Positions 54,770 through 64,000 of a stretch of 64,000 bases of DNA are shown one piece after another. The notes below the pieces were generated by a model. It searched no databases, was not told the origin of the DNA, and saw only the letters and a list, made by a program, of their open reading frames with translations. A program made the translations under genes and the position numbers. Source of the stretch: Sipunculus nudus (taxonomy: Eukaryota > Annelida > Sipuncula > Golfingiida > Sipunculidae); the NCBI GenBank assembly GCA_026874595.1, contig CM049309.1, positions 39,201,079 through 39,265,078 of the forward strand, written 5' to 3'. The stretch's first letter is position 1. Every line of letters starts with the position of its first letter.

Positions 54770-55960
54770 AATTAAAATTATGTAGAGAATGAACAGTTGA
54801 CAAGGCAATCATAATAATACATGAAATATGCAAATAATAAGAATGACCTGAAAGGGTTTCTTAAAAAGGCAATTAAAATACCACTAAAAATATTCAGACA
54901 ATGATCATTATGTACTGTAAAGAGGTAACTAAAAGCGAGGCAATCTTAATATCGTATGAAATATGTAGGCAATCAGAGTAATGTGGAGGACCTCTTAACA
55001 AGGCAATTAGTATAACATCGAGGAAGATCTTATGACAAGGCAATAATGATACCAAATGATATTTGCAAACAATTATAATTTAGAGTGACTTGGAGAAGGA
55101 TCATTTAACAAAGATATCATAATATCACTTTACATATACAAACAATCAGAATGATCTAAAGAAGGGTTTTATGACAGGCAAATCATAATACCATATGAAC
55201 AAGGGAAAAGTTAATCTGTTGAACAGATCTGGTATGTCCCCTGCCTATTGTGGCAGCAGCAGGAAAAAGTTGTGAATACCTGTATGAAATTTAAGATGGG
55301 TCAATGTCACCCACTGAGATTACCTCTGTGACCTTGAAAAATCCATGAAGGTCATCCATATTTGAACTTGACCTGTGCTTCAAATTCTTTTCAGGTTATT
55401 GTGTTAACATCATTTTAGCATTATCATCCCTGTGACCTTAAAAAATGTGTCAAGGTCATCCATATTTGAACCTAACCTAGCCTTAATGAGCTGCACCAAT
55501 GCTGCAAGTTTAGTGACTGTGCCTCAAATTCTTTTCCAGTTATTGCGTTAACATCATATCTGTGATGGACAGACAGATGGACGCTGATACGGATGGAAGC
55601 TCACCATTTCTATGTCCCCTGCCGATGGCACCTTTGGCAATGGGGGGTGACAAATATACAGACAATCAAGAGTAATCTAGAGAGTAAACATTTTATAAGG
55701 CAGTCATAATACCAATTGAAATATACACTTTTAGAATGATGTGGAAAAGGTTATCATGGTATCACATGAAATATACAAGCAATTAAAATGTTGAAGGATC
55801 TTATATCAAGGATACCATAATACCATGTGACATCTACAGGCAAACAGAATGAAGTTGAGACTTTTATGACAAGGCGGTCATGATAACACATGAAATATAC
55901 AAAGAGTCAGGAATGTTGTTGAGAATGACCTTATGACATGGCAATCATATTTCAATTCTA
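54770..55960. repeat. Degenerate minisatellite of about 66-70 bp, interrupted once
   Basis: Units with the consensus words GACAAGGCAATCATAATACC, ATATGAAATATACAAACAAT and CAGAATGATGTAGAGAAGGA recur at about 54804, 54868, 54939, 55002, 55039, 55113 and 55177. After an inserted repeat they recur at about 55699, 55754, 55818, 55875 and 55939. Spacing is 55-75 bp with one short unit. Similarity between units is low, so the array is old. Confidence 0.75.
55206..55655. mobile_element. Short repeat element inserted in the degenerate minisatellite
   Basis: CTGGTATGTCCCCTGCC near 55229 and CTATGTCCCCTGCCGATGGC near 55610 bracket a non-coding body. Inside it, TGACCTTGAAAAATCC, AAGGTCATCCATATTTGAAC, and CTTCAAATTCTTTTCAGGTTATTG-like words each occur twice. 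GGACAGACAGATGGACG appears near the right end. Family resemblance to the other microsatellite-tailed repeats is likely; the exact ends are uncertain. Confidence 0.5.
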
Positions 55961-56331
55961 ACTAGAAAATTTTTCAGCCCTGCATAGGAAGGGTCAGGCA
56001 CCGAATTTCGGGACACTTTGGACAGAACCACTCAGAAGTGGCTTCCTGATGTGCTGGACATCCTTAGTTTGCAAGCATTCAGGGAACAGCACAACAGAGT
56101 CATCTACTGAATTACTCAATTCTCCATTCTTGTACATTGTGTGTCCTCACAAACTGTTTTTTCTTAATCCTAGTTGATATCATGTTAGCTAAATGTCATT
56201 GGGACATATTCATTCCTTCATGCTTGACCATTTCAGAGCCAACACTGCCTTCAACAGAAAAAAAATTACTCTTCCAGGAGACTCCTTTATCATCAGCTCC
56301 TGCAGGTTTTAGCATAGGCTTTTAACTGATA
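55961..56331. other. No recognisable gene
   Basis: A short frame at 56137-56325 shows no resemblance. A possible decayed exon or unique sequence. Confidence 0.3.
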
Positions 56332-56751
56332 CTGCGGTTGGCTTTAAATTCGCAAGGCTGAAATTTTGCGATTTCTTCATTTTGAGCGTTTCGCGAGGGT
56401 TTCATTTTCGCGATTGTAGCAGAACATATACCATCTAAGCACAGCAATATACATATACATAGAATTTGTATTTATTTTAGTTTAGAACTAATCCTACAAT
56501 AGCTCACTCATTTCTGGTTCAGTCATTCACTTATGACCTGTGTAACAGTTTATATATTTCATGTGATTACCGCGTGTTTCAATACTGATTAGTTTTCTGA
56601 TTATGTTGTTTCCAGAGGTGGGATAACTCATCCCCTCTTGTCCATCTTAGTTGATGAAGCATTTTATACCTGAGGGTTTAATGTTCGCGATTATTTAATA
56701 TTCGCGAATATTGCGAAATTAAAACCCTCGCGATTAAAAAGACAACCACAG
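56332..56751. mobile_element. 420-bp MITE with TIRs and TA flanks
   Basis: Left end (TA)CTGCGGTTGGCTTTAAATTC and right end, reverse complement (TA)CTGTGGTTGTCTTTTTAATC, both run into CGCGA-type sequence. TA dinucleotides flank at 56330-56331 and 56752-56753. Sub-terminal GCGAGGGTTT and AAACCCTCGC words are also inverted. No coding sequence. Confidence 0.75.
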
Positions 56752-56800
56752 TATTTTGTCTGAAATAGGCGTCATTTAAACTTTGGACTTGAACTGAAAT

Positions 56801-56830
56801 TACTGTGGTTGGCTTGACATTCATCATGGT
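56801..56830. mobile_element. Solo TIR end of the same MITE family
   Basis: TACTGTGGTTGGCTTGACATTC repeats the end of the MITE 50 bp away, in left-end orientation. No matching right end was found. Confidence 0.5.
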
Positions 56831-57401
56831 TTCAAAGTCGCACTATCAGCTGTAGAGGGAAAAGCTGCAAAATTATCTCTGGTAATCTGACCTTGGGCTG
56901 TATAAATTTGCAAAGGAAAGATGAAGACTGAATGTATTTGTAACAATAGATCAGACACTGGAGAGTATGATGTGATCAAGGGAAACTTATGATGTTATTT
57001 AAAGTCCTAACCTTGATAAGATACCATGTGATACTGGTAGAGGCAAATCGTGAAACTATGTGACCTTCAGGAGTCATCTGACAGCAATCAAGGCAATGCT
57101 ACAAAGAACAATATCTGATACAGTGATATGAGGGGTAAATTTTTAATTTATGACAAAGGAAGAGATCTAATGCACCTTAATTAAAACACATATTTGAGCA
57201 CATTATGAACATTGTCCTGGAAAATTTGGAACATGATTATGTATCAACTAGTTATTCAATTTACTCTCAGTTTAAAATTTATAACCGTCACTACCGTTAT
57301 TACAAGCCAGTATGACCTTACTTAACTTGGTTATTTTAAACAAAATTTTGACATATATGTAAATGCTAATCATTCATATTCTATTTTTTTTCTTATTATA
57401 G

Positions 57402-57600
57402 GTCCACACAGAAGGCTGAAAGAGGGAGAAGAAGTATGAATAAAGCTGTATCAACTGCATATTCTTCCCTGAAAAAGGTCATTACTGCGGACATGGGACC
57501 TCTGTTCTACCTGGCAAAAACTTACACAGCCATACACAACCTCCCACTGCTGTCACAGACACAAACTTACAATGAATGTTCATCACTCACTTCAGTTTAA
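57402..57600 (+). pseudogene. Unidentified short frame after a splice-acceptor-like tract
   Basis: A T-rich tract ending TTATTATAG (57400-57401) is followed by an open frame reading STQKAERGRRSMNKAVSTAY, SSLKKVITADMGPLFYLAKT and YTAIHNLPLLSQTQTYN. The LFYLAK...LPLL wording faintly recalls hAT/ZNF862-like transposases. It could equally be a host exon remnant. The frame stops near 57600. Confidence 0.3.
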
Positions 57601-59220
57601 GATTTCATAATGAATGATGGAGGTTTGTACTCACACTCAGATTCTGTGAATGACATGTATGTTTCAACAGCTTTAATAATATAGGTTGACAAACTTTCTG
57701 CTTTTGATTCATCCCCTGAAGCTTTAAATGCTTTGCAAACTGATGAAGGAACAGACATTGCAAATAACAGCACATTGATGATCTTATAATGAAATATGAA
57801 AGATATGGCTTCATATGATTAACTCACAGCAGGTAGGACTGTTGAAGACACCAAGTCACAAGTAATTACCATTGAGAGAGAAGGTAAGGAACTCTCACCT
57901 GAATTCAACATACAACAAGCAATGGAAAAGAAAAACATTAATGCTACTGTGTTGTGCTGCAATTTTGGAGACACACAGCCTCATCAAAAGACATGCACAG
58001 CAAAAGGAAAGGTACGCAATCATTTTGGAGAAACAAACCATTTTTGCCTTAGTCTGGAGATCAGCTGCAAAGAACAACAAATGTAATCGTAGCGTGCATC
58101 AGATTATGCTGATCAATCTGTTACTTTGATTTTTATGCATTACACAAGATATAATGGTGCTGGAATAACATGTTCATTTTCTTACGTTTATTTCATAAAT
58201 CAAGATGTTTATATTTTTTCAATGTAATTTGTTAGAGCTGACTATGGTATATAAGACAACATGGGGTTGGTGAACATCCACATGCCATCAGAGAAGTTAC
58301 CTGGTTCTCCTGAGGATGACCATCATTTACTTAGTCCTAACAACTCACATAATGAACCCCCCTGTAGTCAGGAGAGAGAAGTTTGTGGAATAGATTAACA
58401 ATACAATGTTAAAGTGTACATATGTCAAAGAACCTGGAATGTGTGCATTTAAGTTGAATTGTGATAAACTTAACATTTTATGTGTAACTGGAATTATTCA
58501 CATTTTATAAGGTAGCAAGAGCTTATACAGACTTGTTATGCCAGATAGTTTTACATTTGATGTTTTACACATATCAGATGAGTGTTTCGTTATAAATGAT
58601 GCTGATTTTAATAAGCTCAACTCACTAGTCATGTCTAGCAGGAACCAATGCATTGAGCAATGTCAGTAAACTCAAATAGGTATAGATATAAGGTATTTCT
58701 CTGGACTATTGAAATTGTTACTTGTTGAAGGTTTATATAAGTTATACCAAAGAACATGAAATCTCACATACAGTAATTCCATAACAGTATTGGGAGTCCA
58801 GTTGTAGTTCGTCTTTCAGGTCAAATGACAATCAGAAAGGAAGGTTGGGGGGATCTGAATTTTTACAGGTCTGCAAAAAGGAATTAAGAAACTTAGGCGG
58901 AAATGCCAGTCTATAGAATCCCTTTTGGTGTTGCCTGGGTCCCTTCTCATCTGGGAATCTGTGCTACAAGCATGGCAGTGCTGGAACTAGCGTGGATTTG
59001 CAGGTGGGAACATACTAGCCCTAACATCAGGATTGCACCATGAACGGCAAGGTTTGCATTGGCTAGGACTGTATTGCTTGCAGAGCAAGAAGCAGGAACT
59101 TTTCCTGTTTTGATCACAACAAGCAAATTCATGGAGTTTAAGCTAGTCCCTCACTTTTGCCTCTTGTTGTCTTTCCTGCTTACTTGATCAATATATTTCA
59201 GTTTTAATGTTTGCCTGAAG
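57601..59220. other. No recognisable gene
   Basis: Short frames at 57872-58129 (+) and 58947-59132 (-) show no family resemblance. The sequence just before 59221 may be part of the MULE element but carries no readable motif. Confidence 0.35.
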
Positions 59221-59814
59221 ATGTCTCCACTTGTCCAGGTGATCTGTCGAGCAGATGAAACAGTGAAGAACTTTGTTGGCATGTTGAATGGGTTAGCCTT
59301 CCTTCCTGAGGACAAGGTGCAGGATTGGATGACCTATCTGAAGTACCACACCCAGGTTTGCCTGGAAGGCACGGTTGATTACTTTGAAGCCACTTACATT
59401 ACAGGGACATATTGTCATGTTCAGCAACAAGATGGGATGGGTGCACAACTATTGCATTGCGACCCATTTCTCCAAGGTTTCCTGTTACAGTTTGGAATGT
59501 ACATCAAACCACAATAGATCGCTAGAAAGAACAAAAAATATTTGTGAAGGATGGAATGCCTCATTCTCAAAGCTTGTTGACCACCCCCATCCATCTTTTT
59601 GGACAGCTGGTGATTGTTTGAGAAAAGACAGTGCTTTGGCTTGTACCCAAATCACGCAACAAACGAGAGGGCAACTGCCAAGGAAGAGAAACAGCAGCAA
59701 GCACAGAAAGAACTGCAGAAGAGATTGCAGAGGTTGTGCATAGACCTCAGAGAGGAACAGCAAACAATGGAAGACTTCCTAGTAGCAGTGGGACACAGCA
59801 TCCCCCTTGATTAA
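59221..59814 (+). pseudogene. MULE-type (FLYWCH-associated) transposase C-terminal remnant
   Basis: The frame at 59221 reads LAFLPEDKVQDWMTYLKYHT, then LEGTVDYFEATYITGTYCHV. Shifted, 59500-59560 reads VTVWNVHQTTIDR; then from 59540 NICEGWNASFSKLVDHPHPS, FWTAGDCLRKDSALAC and QQTRGQLPRKR; a third frame gives ELQKRLQRLCIDLREEQQ to the end. This is the C-terminal block of animal MULE transposase proteins: L-x-Y-F-x-x-T-Y-x-x-G, W-N-x-x-x, N-x-x-E-G-W-N, HP-S-x-W, LQKRLQ-LC. Two frameshifts; the DDE core upstream is gone. Confidence 0.8.
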
Positions 59815-60340
59815 TCAGTGAATAATGCAATGTGAAGGAAATTTTTGGTAATATTTTGTAAATGCTTTATAGGTGAAACTTCTGGTGCTACATGATGTGT
59901 GAATACATTAAATAATGCAAAATAACAGTTAAATTTTGAATTTCCTTTTTCCTGGACAATATTTTACACATGATTCCTCAGGTGCTACATGTACACATGA
60001 ATATAAATATTATTTAAACAGATTGATGAAAACCTAAGGTGCTTCATATTATGTGCTATGTTAAAAAGAATGCAATGGACAGTTTAATTAAACATGTACA
60101 TGTTAGTATAGATTTTACTCATGTGACAGTCAGAAATTTAATTGAATCACAGGATGGGACCATAAATTTTCGTTCACATTAATTTTTGGTGACAGTGCAT
60201 TGCACATGTAATTGTGGACACATATGACCCACAGTGCATTGCTCTGTGATTGGCTACCATAAATTGAAGTTTGTTCTGCCTGCCATGTTCTATGCAGTTA
60301 AACCTTGTTAAACTTGCTGTTGTCTCTTCCTGTTGTTTCA
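59815..60340. other. No recognisable gene
   Basis: AT-rich stretch between two remnants. Nothing seen beyond ordinary non-coding sequence. Confidence 0.4.
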
Positions 60341-61260
60341 GACTGTGGTATTGATGGACTTTGATAATATTTCTGGCGACTTGTGCCAGGATTACGAGTT
60401 CGACTTCAAAAACAGCCAAGAGGAACATCAACTCTACAGAGCTGCAAGTATCACCTGGTAAAAGAGCAGAACTGTTGAAATAGGGAGGCCCAAAAGGTCA
60501 TATGCTGTGGTCCTTAGGTAGTATGAAAACACAGGTGCTCTGGTACACTGGGTCACAAGTGTTTACTACCTGTTCAATGGGATGCGAAAAAACCTTAAAG
60601 AAGTGAATTTGAAACCTCTCACAGAGATTACTGTTGAGGATAACTTAACCATTATGGTTGTGAATGGCGTGCCAGTGCCATTCAAAGGTTGGATACCTGT
60701 TAGTTTTCTCCTGTTAGGTGACCAAAGTTAATGCTGGTTTCTGGTTCCATTCCTTTTGGTAGACATCCAAGGTGACTGTCCAATTGTTGGATATAATGTC
60801 ATAAATCAATACCTCAATGAGGATACAAGAGACTAGGGAGATGTCACTAATAAAGTTAAGCTGATCCATACCAGTCTACCAACAAAATCAGAATCAATGC
60901 TGAGTGCTGTTGTTAAGCTAATATTGGAACAGCAAGGAAATGAGGTTGGCTTTGTCGACTGGTAAGCAGGTTATACAGGTACTAGAAGAGACAACTGTAA
61001 CTGTCAAATTCATTGTTGCTGTTAAACTCCAGGAAAAGACCACAGTACTGTTTGAGCCAAATGTGGAACAGTGCTGGCCAGATAGACTAGTAAAACATGA
61101 GGGTATAGTGGACCTCAAGCAAGGGGCCAGGGTCAACATCGTTGTTATGGTTACCAATACCTGGAACCACGACTTATCCTTACAAAGCAAAAGTCTTCTG
61201 GGCTAAATCGTCAAAGTACACGCCTTCCTACCAGTTGGCTTGAACATGTGTGCTCCACCC
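60341..61260 (+). pseudogene. Gypsy protease and protease-RT linker remnant
   Basis: Around 60535-60580 one frame reads VLWYTGSQVFTTCS, the retropepsin active site with Tyr (TAC at 60544-60546) where catalytic Asp is required. A frameshift gives 60600-60700 KEVNLKPLTEITVE, then VNGVPVPFKGWIPVSF; near 60790 comes CPIVGYNVINQYL, the protease C-terminal G-x-N-V-I motif. From 60940, TTVTVKFIVAVKLQEKTTVL, then LFEPNVEQCWPDRLV and VTNTWNHDLSLQSKSLLG, the linker before RT, equivalent to that at 5434. Inactive. Confidence 0.72.
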
Positions 61261-62099
61261 TAACCTTAAGTTGATGGAAATAGGGGATTGTGGCACCCAT
61301 CAATCAACCTGAGTCAAAGTCCACTGACAAAGTCACAGAAAGTAGAGGTTGTTCAGCTCCTCTATGAGGAATAGCTGCATTTTCCTGTGATGAAGATATC
61401 GGGTGTGCACCGGACATGGAAATGGAAATCAACCTCACATACATTATACAATATATCATGTCTTTGTGATTTGTTGGTCGCAGAGATAAATATAATGGCT
61501 ATATATAGCAAACGGAGAGTTACAGGATAGGTGCCTACCGGGAAATTTATTTCTATGAAGGGAATACTTTCCATGCATGCTAAAGAGGGCGATATATTTG
61601 ATGGGGATAAAGTTAAAGTAAGTGATGATAAACTGATTATTCTGACTCTGAGATTTGGGGAGTATCGGACTAGTCCCAGGACTGTTTCCTGCACATTATA
61701 CTGACTGATTCTTTTGTGATAGAGGTGCAGAGCTGCATGGCTTATGCTGCAGGACATTTGAATACCTGGATTGTGATGCCCAGTGCCTCAGTTATTGGTA
61801 CTTAACCTTCCAGAGACTCAGTAGTGTGTTATTTCTCACATGAACTCTTAAGCTGTACTTGTTTGAAATATCATCATTTAAAGGTTTCACCTTGATATTA
61901 TCAGACTGGTACTGTGTTTCATTTGTAGGTGCTGTTTTTACCTTTTAGTACACATACAGTACATGGCAGATCAGGGTGATCTTGCTGAGGAATTACAAGC
62001 ATTGAGAGTAATAAAAAAAAATCTGAGAATTAGAGGGTCCAAACATAATGAAATATAGTGCATGATCCCCCACAACCAGTCAGAATCCTGTTCACTCAG
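61261..62099. other. No assignable gene; one 131-codon minus-strand frame
   Basis: A minus-strand frame at 61362-61757 is open, and the plus strand over 61540-61700 also reads protein-like (KFISMKGILSMHAKEGD). Neither resembles a family I know, so I leave it unassigned. Confidence 0.3.
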
Positions 62100-62640
62100 C
62101 GATGTTTAGAGAAATTTAAAGAATATCAAGGTAAGCTCGATGAATGGGTACATGAGGCTGAAGCCTCCATCGCCACCCAAGGACTCCAAGGTTGTGATGC
62201 AGCGGATGAACTTCTTTAATTCCTGGATGGCAATGCCAGGTGTGAAGTCAGATATGACAGCCCGGCATTGAGAGCTTACACAGATGGCATATTTCATCTG
62301 CTCAAGAGTGCTTGCGGGGAGCGCCTGACGCTATGCCACCCCAACCAGTTCTGTTCCTGGCACTAAAAGGAGAGAGAGAGCTTGCAATTTTTTTCACACA
62401 ATTTGATGGAGTTACTGGATTGGGCCTTACAACAGGAACCCCAGTGTATAAACCACCAAAGAGCGATGTCCCTTCAAGCATTGATGAATGCAGTGTTCAA
62501 CTTGTGTCTGACCTGTAGGAGGTGTGGTCATTTCCTAGCCCGCTGCCAAGTGAGGTGTTGCAGAATCAGAATCACCCACTGCAGCTGTATGAACAGCAGC
62601 AGAAGTGAATTGTTTTCCTAACAGAGGAGTTATGTGACAG
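62100..62640 (+). pseudogene. Retrotransposon gag remnant with CCHC-like motif
   Basis: One frame reads KFKEYQGKLDEWVHEAEASI, ATQGLQGCDAADELL, stop, FLDGNARCEVRYDSPAL and FHLLKSACGERLTLCHPNQF. A shifted frame continues SLQFFSHNLMELLDWALQQE and CRRCGHFLARCQ, a damaged zinc knuckle. The DEWVxEAE, FL-x-G-A-R-x-E-V-x, FGERL and Y-S-x-x-L-M-E-L-L words are typical of gypsy capsids annotated as PNMA/ZCCHC-like gag. It lies after, not before, the protease remnant at 60.3-61.3 kb, so the two are separate or rearranged. Confidence 0.7.
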
Positions 62641-64000
62641 TCAAAGTGAGTTCAAGGAACTGAACTCTGAATTCTGATGTGCCAGTCCTGCAAACTATAC
62701 CAGGGATATTTTAAGCGCAGATGGCGATATTAAAGGCCCACAAAATGACATGCACCACAGGCAACTGTAATGAACTACATTTGTATTATTATATTAAGTA
62801 TTATACTTTTATGTTGTGTGGGGAGGATCTCCCAAAGCCTGTGACCTTCAATTGTATGTACTGGGTATGTGTCGCAGTCAGTCGCACTGTTGGAGTCAGT
62901 AAACAGTTTGTTCAATGCTGTGTCTCTGTGATCTCTGTGTGGCATGTTCTGGCCAACAAAATGACATTACAGCAACAAGGCCAGCAGATGCAAGTTGAGA
63001 CTGAACATAAGGAGACTAAGGACAGCTCTTCACAAGCCAATTTATAGAACTTTGTTTGTAATGAAAAAAATTTGTTTTTTTATTAAAAAAAGAAAATTTC
63101 TTCTATGTTTAGCTCTGGGCTAATGTTTGTACCTAAGTGCGGTGTACACTAGTTTTTGTTGTTGTTTGCACAAGGTTGTGACAGCTACAAGGGGGATGGA
63201 TGTGGTAGGCATGATTGAGGTGATTGATAGCATATTTCCTGGAACAGCCCTTTACTATCATTAAGACGTGTTAAAAATCAAGCCTCTTTCTAGGGAGCAA
63301 CATCAGTAGTAGCAGTATTTTCTTTTTTGAAGAGATCAGAGAAAATTATCTTCTGAAACATCCTCTTCATAAACTTAATTGTCAAGTGTTTTAAATAGTT
63401 GTCATGCTTTTACTGGCTGTCATACCATGAAAAGAAAACATATGTACCTACTGACACATGAGGAAATTTGCCATTCTATTTCTATACCAAAGTCATATGG
63501 CAAAGAATATCTGGAAAAGTCAGTTGCAACCTAACTTTCATGAGTCAGAGAAAGTTTGCTTTGGTCTTGGGAGAACATTTTTATATTGCATGTTTACAGA
63601 TCCATCCTTTTGCAAATGTGAAAATAATAGATGGGCCATTCCCACAGGTCTAAGCCCTGATGACACTTTGCATGCCAGTTGTGTGGAGAACCATTCAATG
63701 ACCATCCTTATCAGCACTCCCTTTGGGAATGGGAGAGATTTGAAGAAACCCATCCTCAAGTGACTACACCTGACTCAACAGTAAATGGAAAGACTGATCC
63801 AGAAACTGTTTTGTCATGAACCGGTTTATTATTCTATATGCTCCAATGCACCATTCTCTGGATGCAGTTTCACTCACCTGCCTGACTCAGCTCCACACAG
63901 AGTGGAAGAAGGCCAAGCAGGACAGGTCTCCAGAGCAGATTAAGCTTTAGCTGAAGGAGACCAACGCAAACTGGGCAGCATGGATATCTTTGGATGCTGA
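62641..64000. other. No recognisable gene up to the window end
   Basis: Frames at 62721-63047 and 63458-63763 are open but unmatched. The last 130 bases hold a Lys/Gln-rich frame (LHTEWKKAKQDRSPEQIKL) that may be the start of another transposon protein running off the window. T-rich and A-rich runs occur near 63060-63100. Confidence 0.3.

Noticed and set aside
61362-61757. 131-codon minus-strand ORF as a gene
   Set aside because: The opposite strand is equally protein-like and neither resembles a known family; evidence is insufficient.

Overview
The window looks like a transposon-dense stretch of an invertebrate animal genome. I infer a mollusc, most likely a bivalve. The grounds are the mix of families (tyrosine-recombinase retroelements, many Ty3/gypsy lineages, piggyBac, several hAT lineages, an R2-like LINE) and abundant short repeats with a variable core, an ACGG-type microsatellite and a terminal hairpin, a layout I recall from bivalve repeat families. 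The host cannot be named from the sequence alone. I recognise no intact host gene, no tRNA or rRNA gene and no CRISPR array. Base composition is AT-rich, apart from the R2-like reading frame, a 56-bp minisatellite and a few other GC-rich islands.

Layout. 1-1733: end of a DIRS/Ngaro-type retroelement (RT-RNase H tail overlapping a tyrosine recombinase ORF) with its 3' repeat block. 1.8-5.8 kb: a LINE remnant, dispersed repeats and a shuffled gypsy pol fragment. 7.9-10.4 kb: a hAT-like transposase remnant split by a short TIR element. 11.8-12.5 kb: 56-bp minisatellite. 13.5-15 kb: gypsy LTR, long tRNA-complementary primer site and gag remnant. 16-21.4 kb: two more hAT remnants and a gag pseudogene with an internal triplication. 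22.2-24.0 kb: DNA-transposon ends.

24,196-30,927 is the best-preserved element: a complete LTR retrotransposon with two 743-bp LTRs that I count as differing at 5 positions, a TTGAC target duplication, and a polyprotein ordered Gag-protease-integrase-RT-RNase H. That is the Gmr1-like, Ty1/copia-style order on a Ty3/gypsy protein. 31,771-34,074 is a piggyBac element with perfect TIRs and TTAA flanks but a damaged transposase. 34-42 kb is a pile-up: a coiled-coil gag remnant, a gypsy element with a 128-bp LTR, an integrase remnant, an R2-like LINE that keeps its 5' part but not its 3' part, and a third gypsy element.

42-53.5 kb is mostly tandem and dispersed short repeats with a DIRS/Ngaro ORF1 remnant inside. 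53.7-64 kb holds an integrase remnant, a degenerate 66-70 bp minisatellite interrupted by another repeat, a TIR MITE, a MULE transposase remnant, and gypsy protease and gag remnants. Every recognisable transposon protein reads on the + strand. Most are broken by stops, frameshifts or lost catalytic residues, so nothing here works as a pathway; any shared function would be mobilisation in trans by intact copies elsewhere.
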